Positions 34,730 to 43,877 of a stretch of DNA of 64,000 bases are shown piece by piece. Origin of the DNA: Arthrobacter sp. OV608 (lineage in GTDB: Bacteria; Actinomycetota; Actinomycetes; Actinomycetales; Micrococcaceae); the NCBI GenBank assembly GCA_900110595.1, contig FOEZ01000012.1, positions 62,001-126,000 on the forward strand, read 5' to 3'. Below the pieces are notes generated by a model, which saw nothing but the letters and a program-made list of their open reading frames with translations, did not search any database and was not told where the DNA came from. Both the position numbers and the translations under genes were made by a program. Positions within the stretch are counted from its first letter, which is position 1. Each line of letters starts with the position of its first letter.

Positions 34730-35359
34730 TTAGGCCTTTTGCAGGCCCGTGCGGGCCATGGCGTCGGCGTAGGCCACGCGCATGGCTTCGAGGTATTCCT
34801 CCTGGCGGGCGGGTGAACCGGCGAAGGCGCGGCCGCTGAGGGAGCGCACCTTGTAGGTCTTCAGGCCGCGGCGCCAGAGCAGCGGGACTTCGGTCTTCAG
34901 CAGCAGGTTGGCCAGGCGGTTGGCCTCCGTGCCGTGAGCCACGATCACAGAAGCGCGGGGCACCACGGCCAGGAACTTCAGCAGTGGCTTCAGGCCGGCG
35001 GCGATCTGGTCCGGGGTGAACTTCCCGTTCGGCTCGCCGGGGATGTGCCACGGGTGGACGTTCCACGGCATCACGTACTCGGGGCGAAGGCCCAGCTTCC
35101 ACTGGATGCCGAGCATCCGGGTGGCGGCGTCAGCGTCCCCGGAGGTGATGAAACCGGATTTGTCGGCCTCGCCAATGTTCGAGTAGAGGCTGATGATCCG
35201 GCATTCCTCGACGTCGTGCATGGGGTCGACGTAGGGCACTGTTGTGCCGGGCTTTGCCTCCTGCAGGGAATCGCACAGCTCGTTGACGGCGGCAACATTG
35301 GGTTCGTAGCGGCGGCTCAGAAGCTGCTCATGGAAGGATTCGGGTGCCAGTGCGGTCAT
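34730..35359 (-). CDS. Uracil-DNA glycosylase-like protein
   Basis: A 209-residue protein. The segment EYVMPWNVHPWHIPGEPNGK, with an Asn-containing loop, and VIVAHGTEANRLANLLLKTE resemble the UDG superfamily motifs, as does YVDPMHDVEECRIISLYSNI. The canonical catalytic motif is not clear, so repair activity is uncertain. ATG 35359 starts it. Confidence 0.65.
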   Translation of the reverse strand: MTALAPESFHEQLLSRRYEPNVAAVNELCDSLQEAKPGTTVPYVDPMHDVEECRIISLYSNIGEADKSGFITSGDADAATRMLGIQWKLGLRPEYVMPWNVHPWHIPGEPNGKFTPDQIAAGLKPLLKFLAVVPRASVIVAHGTEANRLANLLLKTEVPLLWRRGLKTYKVRSLSGRAFAGSPARQEEYLEAMRVAYADAMARTGLQKA

Positions 35360-35699
35360 GTAGTGCTGGGTCTCCTGCGGGGATTGGTGTTGCTGCCACC
35401 GCGAAAAATGGGCGCACGGTGGCGCAACACATTCGAGGTGGTTGAAATGGGGTGGGCCGATTCCGGGTCGGCCTTTCCCAGTTTAGCAAGCCCCGGGAAA
35501 CGAAACGCCGGTGCAGGGCCACGGGAAAAGTGATGCTCCGCGCGGTTTCGGCGTATGTTCCGGATCGTAATAACTGCATGCCGGAACCTGTTATATCCAT
35601 TGACAGCTTTCGTCCAGCTTGGTTGGCTCTTGTCACGGGCCGCAATGGGGGACATGGCGGCCTGGACGCACCCAATGCACTCGAAAGAGGTAACGCACC
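35360..35699. other. Divergent intergenic region, 340 bp
   Basis: Lies between the UDG-like gene and the secreted M14 peptidase gene. It holds TTGACA at 35600-35605, a possible -35 box for the peptidase without a convincing -10, and a TTCCGG/CCGGAA inverted repeat near 35558-35585 with 16 bases between. No gene or RNA was recognised. Confidence 0.5.
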
Positions 35700-36761
35700 G
35701 TGAGAAAAACCCTGGCAACTTTCAGGACCCTGGCCGCAACCGGAGCCCTGGCCCTGGCAGCAGTGACCGTTCCGGCACCGGCGATGGCCGTAGGGGAAGG
35801 GCCCAACTACGACGGGAACGGCCAGATCACCACCTCCAAGCTGGCCACGTACGACCAGATGGTGTCATTCCTCAAAGACCAGGACGCCCGCCAGCAGGCC
35901 ATGGAACTGGAAGTCATCGGCCAGACGGTGAAGGGCCGGGACATCCACCTGGTCAAATACATCTCGGATCCGGCCAAGCCCACCATCCTCTACCTGACGC
36001 AGCAGCACGGCAACGAGCAGCTCACCACCGAAGGTGCCCTGGAATTTGTCAAGCACCTCGGCACCGCAAAGTCGGGGCACGTCCTGGATGGAGTCAACAT
36101 CCTCATCGTTCCCATGCTGAACGCAGACGGTGCCATGGGTGACGTCAACTTTTCCCTTGACGGCTACCAGGCCAAAGGTGACCGCAACATGACCCGCTAC
36201 AACGCCGAAGAAGTGGACCTCAACCGCGACCACGTGGACAAGGTCCAGCCGGAAACCCAGGCGCTGCACAACAACGTGATGCGCAAGTACCGGATCGATT
36301 ACATGATCGACCTCCACCACCAGGGCACCCGCAGCCAGCGCGACGGTGAGCTGGTATCCGGCTCCATCCTGTACCCCACCACGCCCAACGCCGATCCTGC
36401 TGTTGTGGAGAAGTCCAAGCAGCTGGGCGCAGTGGTGTTCCACAACGTCGACTCCACCGGCTGGGGCCACCTGGGCAAGTATGTGGGCGGCAGCGCAGAA
36501 ACCATCAGCCGCAACGGCATCGCCGTCGAATACGGCATCGCCACCCTGCTGTTCGAGATGCGCGGCATGTCCGACCACTACCTTGACGGCTATGCCCTGG
36601 GCCTGCGCAGCAACGGGTACCTGATCAAGCAGACGGTCACCACGCTGACCGCAACGGCCGCCGCCATCGCTGACGGGTCAATTGCCGACGCCGACACCTC
36701 CTTCTGGGACAGCCTCGCCACCCAGACCTCCCGCCCCGCCGGGGAGGCCGAGGACGAGTAG
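35700..36761 (+). CDS. Secreted M14 zinc carboxypeptidase
   Basis: A 353-residue exported metallopeptidase. The signal peptide ends near residue 30 (VTVPAPAMA-VG). Zinc ligands are visible in LTQQHGNEQLTTEGALEF (His and Glu) and MIDLHHQGTRS (His); the general-base Glu is in LLFEMRGMSDHY. These features fit the M14 carboxypeptidase fold. GTG 35700 has AAAGAGG upstream. It probably trims peptides outside the cell. Confidence 0.9.
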   Translation: MRKTLATFRTLAATGALALAAVTVPAPAMAVGEGPNYDGNGQITTSKLATYDQMVSFLKDQDARQQAMELEVIGQTVKGRDIHLVKYISDPAKPTILYLTQQHGNEQLTTEGALEFVKHLGTAKSGHVLDGVNILIVPMLNADGAMGDVNFSLDGYQAKGDRNMTRYNAEEVDLNRDHVDKVQPETQALHNNVMRKYRIDYMIDLHHQGTRSQRDGELVSGSILYPTTPNADPAVVEKSKQLGAVVFHNVDSTGWGHLGKYVGGSAETISRNGIAVEYGIATLLFEMRGMSDHYLDGYALGLRSNGYLIKQTVTTLTATAAAIADGSIADADTSFWDSLATQTSRPAGEAEDE

Positions 36762-37013
36762 CAGCCGCCGGCAGCCCGCCGCGTCCGCTCCCGGAGGCCT
36801 TTTACTCCGCAAGAAGGGCCGCGGCGGGCCAACGGGTGGACAAACCCGCCAATCGGCTAAACTTGGGTGGTAAGAGCCCCGGAACTCTTGCATCGCTGTG
36901 CCGCCCTGCGGCCGGCGAAGGGCGGTCGATTCGGGGCATTCTCATGAACGGCGCTGTACAGTCCCGCCACGTTGTGGCCGGACCGGCAGCCCGAACGAAT
37001 GGGGGAGGATCCC

Positions 37014-38303
37014 ATGCCAGCAATTGTGATCGTAGGAGCCCAGTGGGGCGACGAAGGAAAAGGCAAGGCGACCGACCTGCTGGGCGGCCGCGTTGACTAC
37101 GTCGTCAAACCAAACGGCGGCAACAACGCCGGGCACACCGTCGTCGTAGGCGGTGAAAAATACGAACTCAAGCTGCTTCCGGCAGGCATCCTCAGCCCCA
37201 ACGCCGTCCCCATCATCGGCAACGGCTGCGTAGTGAACCTCGAGGCACTCTTCCAGGAGATCGAAGGCCTCCAGGCACGCGGCGCCGACACCTCAAAGCT
37301 CCGTGTCTCCGCCAACGCCCACCTCGTGGCGCCGTACCACCAGGTGCTGGACAAGGTGACGGAGCGCTACCTCGGCAGCCGCGCCATCGGGACCACGGGC
37401 CGCGGTATCGGCCCCGCGTACATGGACAAGGTGGCCCGCCTGGGCATCCGCGTCCAGGACGTCTTCGACGAGTCGATCCTCCGCCAGAAGGTGGAAGGCT
37501 CGCTGCGGCAGAAGAACGAACTCCTGGTCAAGATCTACAACCGCCGCGGCGTGCTGGTCGAGGAGATTGTGGAGTATTTCCTCTCCTTCGCCGACCGGCT
37601 CCGCCCGCTGGTCATCGACAGCACCCTGGTCCTGAACACGGCCCTGGACGAGGGCAAGGTAGTGCTCATGGAGGGCGGCCAGGCCACGTTCCTGGACGTG
37701 GACCACGGCACCTACCCGTTCGTGACCTCCTCCAACCCCACCGCGGGCGGTGCGTCCGTGGGCTCGGGCATTGGCCCCACCCGCATTTCCCGCTCCATCG
37801 GCATCATCAAGGCATACACCACCCGCGTTGGTGCAGGACCGTTCCCCACTGAACTGTTCGACGAGATGGGTGTGTACCTGCAGAAGACCGGCGGCGAATT
37901 CGGCGTCAACACCGGCAGGCCGCGCCGCTGCGGCTGGTACGACGCCGTCCTGGCCCGCCACGCCTCCCGCGTCAACGGCTTCACGGACTACTTCGTCACC
38001 AAGCTGGACGTGCTCACCGGCATCGAGCAGATCCCCGTCTGCGTGGCGTACGACGTAGACGGCGTCCGCCACGATGAGATGCCCATGACGCAGACCGAGT
38101 TCCACCACGCAGTGCCCATCTTCGAGTACTTCGAGGGCTGGGCCGAGGACATCACCGGGGCACGCACATTGGCGGACCTTCCGGAGAATGCCCGCAATTA
38201 TGTGCTGGCCCTCGAAAAGCTCTCCGGTACGCGGTTCTCCGCCATCGGCGTCGGCCCGGACCGGGACCAGACCATTGTGCTGAACGACCTCATCAACGAC
38301 TGA
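37014..38303 (+). CDS. purA: Adenylosuccinate synthetase
   Basis: A 429-residue GTP-dependent enzyme joining IMP and aspartate, the first committed step to AMP. The N-terminal [19 protein letters not shown] contains the catalytic Asp, and [20 protein letters not shown] the catalytic His. [20 protein letters not shown] and [13 protein letters not shown] complete the site. GGGGGAGGATCCC precedes ATG 37014. It appears monocistronic and lies away from purSQL. Confidence 0.97.
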   Translation: MPAIVIVGAQWGDEGKGKATDLLGGRVDYVVKPNGGNNAGHTVVVGGEKYELKLLPAGILSPNAVPIIGNGCVVNLEALFQEIEGLQARGADTSKLRVSANAHLVAPYHQVLDKVTERYLGSRAIGTTGRGIGPAYMDKVARLGIRVQDVFDESILRQKVEGSLRQKNELLVKIYNRRGVLVEEIVEYFLSFADRLRPLVIDSTLVLNTALDEGKVVLMEGGQATFLDVDHGTYPFVTSSNPTAGGASVGSGIGPTRISRSIGIIKAYTTRVGAGPFPTELFDEMGVYLQKTGGEFGVNTGRPRRCGWYDAVLARHASRVNGFTDYFVTKLDVLTGIEQIPVCVAYDVDGVRHDEMPMTQTEFHHAVPIFEYFEGWAEDITGARTLADLPENARNYVLALEKLSGTRFSAIGVGPDRDQTIVLNDLIND

Positions 38304-38608
38304 CGGGTGGGCCCACGCTACCGAGGGGCCCAAACGAGCTTGCGGGATTGGGGAGGTAGCGGGGAGGGTCACCTTCAAAGGTGGCCCGCCCCGTCGCCTT
38401 GTGCCGGTAAATTACAGCAATTTACACAGGGTTAACGCCTTGGGTCTTGCGGGGTTGCGGGCCTACCGGAGAGACTCGTTGGTACACCCGGTGACCCGAT
38501 CACCAATCGTTCGACCAGACCCGCGGGAATAAGGGGCAGTGATGCGCCCGGACCGGCCGGTGGCAATGGCGCCCCCGCATACGGACCCGCAGAACGGAAG
38601 GATTTGTT
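38304..38608. other. Intergenic region with AT-rich palindrome
   Basis: This 305-bp stretch after purA holds a short CACCTT-CA-AAGGTG hairpin at 38370-38383, possibly a weak purA terminator, and the inverted repeat GTAAATT-ACAGC-AATTTAC at 38407-38425, which is notably AT-rich for this genome. No gene was recognised. Confidence 0.6.
38407..38425. promoter_or_regulatory. AT-rich inverted repeat, candidate operator
   Basis: Perfect 7-bp arms GTAAATT/AATTTAC with a 5-base centre, about 185 bp upstream of the DUF1508 gene. No cognate regulator is evident nearby. Confidence 0.4.
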
Positions 38609-38962
38609 ATGGCCGGTAAGTTCGAAGCGTTTGTTGACCACGATTCCTTTTTCAGATTCCGCCTCCTTGCACCGGACGGCACCATCATGGCCGTCTCGGG
38701 CCCCTTTGACACCAAAACCGCCCTCGCTGCCGGAATTGCCGCAGTCCGGGAATGCGCAGGCACCGGACTGGTGACCGATCTTTGCCCGGCCGGCACTGTG
38801 GCGCGCCAGGCGCCTGCTGCAGTTCCGGCGTCGGCTGCCGCCACCGCCCAGGAGGACTGCGACGACCGGCGCGTGCCCGCCTCCGGGCACACCTTCAGCT
38901 TGGCCAACGGTCCCCGCCGGCAGGGAAGCCGGCCCCGCTGGGTGACGGCTGCGGCCCGCTGA
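38609..38962 (+). CDS. DUF1508 (YegP-type) protein
   Basis: A 117-residue protein. The first 50 residues form one DUF1508 unit (KFEAFVDHDSFFRFRLLAPD, then GPFDTKTALAAGIAAVRECA). The remaining part is Ala/Pro/Arg-rich and probably disordered. YegP of E. coli carries two such units. GGAAGGATT precedes ATG 38609. Function unknown. Confidence 0.78.
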   Translation: MAGKFEAFVDHDSFFRFRLLAPDGTIMAVSGPFDTKTALAAGIAAVRECAGTGLVTDLCPAGTVARQAPAAVPASAAATAQEDCDDRRVPASGHTFSLANGPRRQGSRPRWVTAAAR

Positions 38963-39045
38963 AAAAGGCCCCGCAAAAAAATTCCTAAAGTTTTTGCCCC
39001 AGGGCGTAACCCTTGGCCTGCCCGGAGCGATTACCCCTATGTAGC

Positions 39046-39090
39046 GCCGGCCTGGAACTTGTCCCCCATCACGTTCCAGGCCGGCTCTTT
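39046..39090 (+). terminator. Terminator downstream of the DUF1508 gene
   Basis: GCCGGCCTGGAAC (39046-39058) pairs perfectly with GTTCCAGGCCGGC (39073-39085), 14-base loop, followed by TCTTT. It lies 84 bp after the DUF1508 stop and before the sigma factor gene. Confidence 0.65.
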
Positions 39091-39226
39091 CAATGTCCGG
39101 GGCGGGGGCGTGACCGATGCACCATAACGCGTGGCGCACCCGGGCAGTGGTTACCGAAGGGTAAAGTGATGCGGGGAAAAGGCATTCCGTGAAGCGGATT
39201 CAGCCTCACCCCCCAGTGGCCCTTCT

Positions 39227-39799
39227 TTGACCGAAAGCACTACGTCCGTGATTGATGCGCTGACAGACCAGGACCTGGGTGAGCACTCCGCCGGGCCGGC
39301 CGTCTTCAGCGTCGTCTACCGGACATATGCGTCACAGGTCCTGGGCTATCTCACTGCCCGGGGAGTCGAGGATCCGGAGGCGGCCATGCAGGAAGTGTTC
39401 CTCTCCGTCCTGCCGCGGCTTGGCACCATTCACGGCGGTACGGCCGGGCTGCGCACGTTGATCTTTTCGGTGGCCCACGCCCGGATGGTGGACGACCACC
39501 GGCGCCAAAGCCGCACACCCGCCAAGTTGCCTTTCGAGCCCGAGCTGGACCGGCGGGAAGACTCCTCCGCCGAATCCGAAGCCCTCGAACGAATCTCCCC
39601 GCGGGAAGTCCTGGACCTTCTGGACGGGTTGCCCCAGGACCAGCGCGAGGTCCTGTCCCTGCGCCTCGTGGCCGGGCTCACCGTGGAGCAGTCAGCCGAT
39701 GCCATGGGCAAAAGTCCCGGTGCCGTCAAGCAGCTGCAGCGGCGGGCGCTGGGCAAGCTCCGGGAACTTTCGGCAGTGAAGGAGTACCTGAGGCCATGA
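39227..39799 (+). CDS. ECF-type sigma-70 factor
   Basis: A 190-residue sigma factor with region 2 (FSVVYRTYASQVLGYLTARG, then EDPEAAMQEVFLSVLPRL) and region 4 (LPQDQREVLSLRLVAGLTVE, then QSADAMGKSPGAVKQLQRRA). The start is uncertain: TTG 39227 or GTG 39248, seven codons later. The next gene overlaps by four bases and may encode its anti-sigma factor. Confidence 0.88.
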   Translation: MTESTTSVIDALTDQDLGEHSAGPAVFSVVYRTYASQVLGYLTARGVEDPEAAMQEVFLSVLPRLGTIHGGTAGLRTLIFSVAHARMVDDHRRQSRTPAKLPFEPELDRREDSSAESEALERISPREVLDLLDGLPQDQREVLSLRLVAGLTVEQSADAMGKSPGAVKQLQRRALGKLRELSAVKEYLRP

Positions 39800-40662
39800 C
39801 ACCGCAAGCCAACGTGTTGCCGGAAACCGTGGAGGAGATGCTCCTCGACGCCGGATTCGGGCAGGATGACACGCTTCGCTCAGCCCTCCTCTCGCTGGGA
39901 TCCCTGGCGTCGCTGCCCGCACCCGTCCCGTCCGGCGAACTTGCCGCGCTGCTGGCCGGAGACAACGAAGGGCCCGGGGGCGACGAGTTGGGGCGGCGCC
40001 GGTGGCTCCGCGCGCACCGGCCCACGGTGGTGGGGCTTGCCCTGATAGCGGGGATGGGGATGGGTGCGCGCGGGGTTGCCGCCAGCACGGCCCCTGCCGG
40101 GCAGGCGGGGAGCCTCTCCATCCAGCACATGCTCAAGGACTGGGCTCCCGCCTGGAGTCTTCCGGCGCCGCAGGCCCTCGGAACCGGGCTGCCGGCAACG
40201 GCTCTGTCCGGCAGCACTGGAGCTGAAGTGGAAGCTTCTGAACCGGACCTGGGCGATACTGCTGACAGCCAACCCGCTGGCGTTGCGGAGAATCCTGCTG
40301 GTCCCCGCCGCAGCCCGGCGGCCTCCGCCGGAATCCCGGCCACGCACGCCCCCGGAGGGAAGGGGAGCGGTGCGGCCGCCACCGGGCAGGGCATGGCGAA
40401 AGGGACCGGAAACGACGCCGGTGCTGCCGCCACGGATGCTGGTTCTGCCGCCACGGCTAAGGGGAAGGCGGACGGGCAGCCGGGGCATGCCGTGGGGCAG
40501 GACGGCCAAGTCGGTTCCGATGCGCCGGGCAAGGTTGGTGATGCCGTGCCGGGTGTGCTGGCCTACGTGGCCGGAGGGACTTTGCAGGGGACGGCGGACA
40601 CCGCCGGCCAGGCCTTGAAGGCCATCCCCGGCAACAGCTGGCTGCAGAAGTTCAACCGGTAG
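39796..40662 (+). CDS. Putative anti-sigma factor, Ala/Gly-rich membrane protein
   Basis: A 288-residue protein overlapping the sigma gene (ATGA). Residues 1-70 are acidic and helical and could bind the sigma factor. A single hydrophobic segment (TVVGLALIAGMGMGARGVAA) lies at about 77-96. The following 150 residues are low-complexity Ala/Gly/Pro, ending with a short C-terminal helix. No zinc motif (HxxxCxxC) was seen. The role is inferred from gene order and topology. Confidence 0.6.
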   Translation: MTPQANVLPETVEEMLLDAGFGQDDTLRSALLSLGSLASLPAPVPSGELAALLAGDNEGPGGDELGRRRWLRAHRPTVVGLALIAGMGMGARGVAASTAPAGQAGSLSIQHMLKDWAPAWSLPAPQALGTGLPATALSGSTGAEVEASEPDLGDTADSQPAGVAENPAGPRRSPAASAGIPATHAPGGKGSGAAATGQGMAKGTGNDAGAAATDAGSAATAKGKADGQPGHAVGQDGQVGSDAPGKVGDAVPGVLAYVAGGTLQGTADTAGQALKAIPGNSWLQKFNR

Positions 40663-40686
40663 CCGCGGGCGACGTAGGCTAAGCGC

Positions 40687-41112
40687 ATGGGCCACAAAAA
40701 TGATCCTGCCGTTGTCGAACGCCTGATGCGGACCAAAGGTCGCTGGGCCATCGTGGGCCTCACTACGAATGAGTGGCGTGCAGCCTACGACACCTCGCTT
40801 TTTATCCGGGACCGGCTGGGAATGGAGATTATCCCCGTCAACCTTCCCGGCGAAGCCGTACACGGGGAAAGTGGCTACCGGAGCCTCGGTGACATCCCGC
40901 CCGAAAAGCATCCCATCGAGGTCGTGGACTGTTTTGTGAACTCGCAGAAGGTGGGGGATGTCGTGGACCAGGCCATCGCGGTGGGAGCGAAAGCGGTGTG
41001 GCTGCAGCTGGGTGTCATCGACGAGGCCGCGGCGGAACGGGCCAAGGCTGCCGGGCTGGACGTTGTGATGGACACCTGTCCCGCCCAGCAGGCCTGGAAA
41101 TACAACCTCTGA
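40687..41112 (+). CDS. CoA-binding domain protein
   Basis: A 141-residue single-domain Rossmann-fold protein of the CoA-binding family. Segments are RWAIVGLTTNEWRAAYDTSL, IIPVNLPGEAVHGESGYRSL, EVVDCFVNSQKVGDVVDQAI and KAVWLQLGVIDEAAAERAKA, ending with VVMDTCPAQQ. Such stand-alone domains bind CoA or nucleotides; the role is unknown. Confidence 0.88.
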   Translation: MGHKNDPAVVERLMRTKGRWAIVGLTTNEWRAAYDTSLFIRDRLGMEIIPVNLPGEAVHGESGYRSLGDIPPEKHPIEVVDCFVNSQKVGDVVDQAIAVGAKAVWLQLGVIDEAAAERAKAAGLDVVMDTCPAQQAWKYNL

Positions 41113-41125
41113 CGTTCCTGCCGGT

Positions 41126-42154
41126 TCAGCGGGTCAGGAGCCCCGGATAGTGCCGTTCCGTGACGTCCGGGTGGGCCCGCATCCTGCCTTTGAGCATATT
41201 CATCCCGTAGGAAGCCAACAGCGGGTTGGCGGGATCGTCAGTGATACCCCGCGCTTCGGCCTTGAGCTCCGGCGGGAGGGGGACGGGATCGATCACGGCG
41301 TCGAGGCGGGGCGACCAGAAGAACGGGACCGAATACCTGTCCACGCCCGGTGGCGGCGCCTGGACCCGGTGAATCGTGGCCACGAGGTAGCCTTCGGTCG
41401 CGACTTCGAGCATCTCGCCCAGGTTCACCACCAGGGCTCCGGGGATGGGCTCGACGGGCGCCCATTCGCTGGCCCCGGGCGGAAGGACCTCCAGTCCGCC
41501 GATATCGTCCTGCAGCAGGAGCGTGACGAACCCGTAGTCCGCGTGTGAGCCCACGCCCTGGTCGCCTGCGGCTTCCACGACTCCGCCCACGTAGTGAACC
41601 AGCTTTCCCATCCAGGCCGGGCTGCCCTGGAACGGCTCGTCGAAGTAGTCTTCGGGCAGTTTCAGTGAGACCGCGATGGCCCGGAGCAGTTCCATTCCTA
41701 CCCGGGACATCAGTTCCGCCCACTCCATTGCGGCAGGCTTGAGTTCCGGGAAGGAGTCTTCGGGCCACAGGTTGGGGCCTTGGAGCAGCCAGTAAGGCTT
41801 GTCGTCCGGGTAGTCCGTGACCGGCTCGCGTTCGGGCGAATAGTCGATTTGCTCCCGGGCATCCGCACGGCCCTGGGTCACCTCCGTGCCCATCCGTGTG
41901 TATCCGCGGAAGTGCGGAGAACGCCGGTTGTCCAGCTTCATCCGTTCCTCCAGCGGCAGCGCAAAGAACCGCCTGATAAGGTCCAGCAGGCGTTCCGGCT
42001 GGCCTGGCGACGCACCGTAACCGGTGATCTGGAAGAAACCCACATGGTGCGTTGCATGGCGCAGCTGCTCGATGAATTCCGGATTGAAGGACCCGTCGGA
42101 TTGCCGGGCCGTGGCCAGGTCCAGAACAGGAATGGCCCCCTGATCGTGTGACAT
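41126..42154 (-). CDS. 2-oxoglutarate/Fe(II)-dependent oxygenase, isopenicillin N synthase family
   Basis: A 342-residue oxygenase. The iron ligands are His and Asp in GVGSHADYGFVTLLLQDDIG and His in ATIHRVQAPPPGVDRYSVPF, whose RYS triad binds the cosubstrate. IPVLDLATARQSDG at the N terminus and HHVGFFQITGYG are also typical. The substrate is unknown; fungal or plant-like hormone and flavonoid roles are not implied. Confidence 0.88.
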   Translation of the reverse strand: MSHDQGAIPVLDLATARQSDGSFNPEFIEQLRHATHHVGFFQITGYGASPGQPERLLDLIRRFFALPLEERMKLDNRRSPHFRGYTRMGTEVTQGRADAREQIDYSPEREPVTDYPDDKPYWLLQGPNLWPEDSFPELKPAAMEWAELMSRVGMELLRAIAVSLKLPEDYFDEPFQGSPAWMGKLVHYVGGVVEAAGDQGVGSHADYGFVTLLLQDDIGGLEVLPPGASEWAPVEPIPGALVVNLGEMLEVATEGYLVATIHRVQAPPPGVDRYSVPFFWSPRLDAVIDPVPLPPELKAEARGITDDPANPLLASYGMNMLKGRMRAHPDVTERHYPGLLTR

Positions 42155-42199
42155 CCTCGCAGACTAGCACCGCGGCAGCCGGCTTTGTAGGCTTCGTGA

Positions 42200-42616
42200 A
42201 TGGACCCTGCTGCATTGAGGAAGATCTGCCTCTCGTTTCCCGGCGCGTTCGAGGATTATCCGTTCGGGCCGGAGACGGCTGTCTTCAAGGTTCGGGCCGA
42301 TACCGCCGGCGGGGCGCGGCATGAGGCCAAGCTTTTCGCGCTGTCCGGGATGGACCTGCGGGACTGGTATGTGAACCTTAAATGTGAGCCCAACCTTGCC
42401 GTGCAGCTCCGCGCCGCGCACCCGGAAATCACCGGCGCATGGCACATGAACAAGACGCACTGGAACGGGGTCCGCCTTGATGGGGCCCTGCCGGATGACA
42501 TGATCCGCGACATGGTGGAGGACTCCTACGACCTGGTGGTGGCAGGGCTGACCAGGAAACAGCAGGAGCAGCTCGGTTGGGCACGGCTTGCCGGCTCCAG
42601 GGGCATCGAGCAGTGA
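42200..42616 (+). CDS. MmcQ/YjbR family protein
   Basis: A 138-residue protein of the MmcQ/YjbR fold, which resembles a DNA-binding double-wing motif. Segments are CLSFPGAFEDYPFGPETAVF, FALSGMDLRDWYVNLKCEPN and HMNKTHWNGVRLDGALPDDM. It begins a run of four same-strand small genes that overlap or abut. Function unknown. Confidence 0.85.
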   Translation: MDPAALRKICLSFPGAFEDYPFGPETAVFKVRADTAGGARHEAKLFALSGMDLRDWYVNLKCEPNLAVQLRAAHPEITGAWHMNKTHWNGVRLDGALPDDMIRDMVEDSYDLVVAGLTRKQQEQLGWARLAGSRGIEQ

Positions 42617-43176
42617 TGCCCAAGTGGCCGCAGCAGGGCATGCGGCATGACCTTGATTACCCCGGCATAGGAGGAACGGAGCACGGCGCCGTTCCGAAGG
42701 GGTACGCCGGGGTCCTGGAAGAGGTCCAGCTGGGCAGTGGCTTTGCCGTGTACCGGCGGGTGGCAGCGGGCATTCTATCCTGGGAGCTCCAGCGGCGCGC
42801 AGGCCTCCGCGTCCGGACGGATTCACCACAGGTGGTGCCGGGAGCGCTGGTGGTGAGTGGTTTCGGCGTCGGACCCTTTCGCTTGAATGCCCCCTGCGAG
42901 GTGGTCTGGGTTCACGAACCGCTGACGGCGGATGTGCCGCAGTCCGCTGGATTTGGCTACGGAGCGTTGCGTGGGCACCCGGCCCGCGGCGAGGAATCCT
43001 TCGAGGTGGAGATCAACAGCGACGCCGATGTTCACCTACGGATCCGCGCGTTCAGCAAGCCGGGCAACTGGTTCTACGCGGCCGGGGGACTGGTGACCCG
43101 GGCGGCGCAGCGCCACGTTACATCCCGGTACATTGAAGGGGCACGGCAACTCGCTGCGGAAGGACTGCGCCCATGA
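42616..43176 (+). CDS. DUF1990 family protein
   Basis: A 186-residue protein with the DUF1990 pattern: LDYPGIGGTEHGAVPKGYAG, AVYRRVAAGILSWELQRRAG and GFGYGALRGHPARGEESFEV, then FSKPGNWFYAAGGLVTRAAQ. The ATG overlaps the preceding stop (TGATG). Function unknown; the fold is predicted to be START-like. Confidence 0.85.
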   Translation: MPKWPQQGMRHDLDYPGIGGTEHGAVPKGYAGVLEEVQLGSGFAVYRRVAAGILSWELQRRAGLRVRTDSPQVVPGALVVSGFGVGPFRLNAPCEVVWVHEPLTADVPQSAGFGYGALRGHPARGEESFEVEINSDADVHLRIRAFSKPGNWFYAAGGLVTRAAQRHVTSRYIEGARQLAAEGLRP

Positions 43177-43490
43177 TTTTTATCGTCGTCAAATTCAAGG
43201 TCAAGCCCGAGTGGTCGGAGCGCTGGCCCGGCCTGGTGGCGGATTTCACCCAGGCCACGCGGCAGGAACCGGGCAACCTCTGGTTCGACTGGTCGCGCAG
43301 CCTCGATGACCCGAACGAGTACGTCCTGGTGGAAGCCTTCAAGGACGATGCCGCCGGCGACCACGTCAACAGCCCACACTTCAAGCAGGCCATGGCGGAC
43401 ATGCCCCAGGCCCTCGCCGAAACACCCCGCATCATCAGCCGCCAGCTCGACGGCGACGCCTGGGACCTCATGGGGGAGCTCACCATCTGA
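43173..43490 (+). CDS. Antibiotic biosynthesis monooxygenase (ABM) domain protein
   Basis: A 105-residue dimeric ferredoxin-like-fold protein. FIVVKFKVKPEWSERWPGLV, EPGNLWFDWSRSLDDPNEYV and ALAETPRIISRQLDGDAWDL match putative monooxygenases of the YgiN type. The start overlaps the DUF1990 stop (ATGA). Substrate unknown. Confidence 0.88.
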   Translation: MIFIVVKFKVKPEWSERWPGLVADFTQATRQEPGNLWFDWSRSLDDPNEYVLVEAFKDDAAGDHVNSPHFKQAMADMPQALAETPRIISRQLDGDAWDLMGELTI

Positions 43491-43783
43491 TGTGGATCGG
43501 CTGGATCGAATTCGACATCCTCCTGGGCGACGTGCAGAGCCTCAAGGAAAAGCGTTCCGTCGTCAGGCCGCTGATCGCTGAAGTCAAGCGCCGCTTTGAC
43601 GTCTCCGTGGCGGAGGTAGGGGACCATGACCAGTACCGGCGCACCCGGTTGGGTGCAGGCCTCGTGGCAGCCGACCGGGCCCACCTCGTGGAGGTGCTGG
43701 CCGCCGTCGAACGCCTGGTAGCAGGGCGCCCTGAAATCGAACTGCTCAGCGCACGCCAGCGGGAGCTCCACAGCGAAGATTAG
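43490..43783 (+). CDS. DUF503 family protein
   Basis: A 97-residue protein with the DUF503 signature QSLKEKRSVVRPLIAEVKRR and FDVSVAEVGDHDQYRRTRLG. It overlaps the ABM gene stop by one base (TGATG). DUF503 genes often lie by infB-rbfA, but not here. Function unknown. Confidence 0.88.
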   Translation: MWIGWIEFDILLGDVQSLKEKRSVVRPLIAEVKRRFDVSVAEVGDHDQYRRTRLGAGLVAADRAHLVEVLAAVERLVAGRPEIELLSARQRELHSED

Positions 43784-43796
43784 GGCCCGGGTTAAA

Positions 43797-43860
43797 CCAA
43801 CGCGGGGTCACTCAGCGCCCATCCCGGAGGGATTTTTGGGCGGTAAGTGACCCCGCGTTG
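43797..43860. repeat. Long-arm palindrome, family 1, copy C
   Basis: CAACGCGGGGTCACT (43798-43812) pairs with AGTGACCCCGCGTTG (43846-43860). The loop has its own nested pairings CGCCC/GGGCG and ATCCC/GGGAT. It lies between the convergent DUF503 and purL genes. Confidence 0.9.
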
Positions 43861-43877
43861 CTTGTTAGGGGTGGGGC

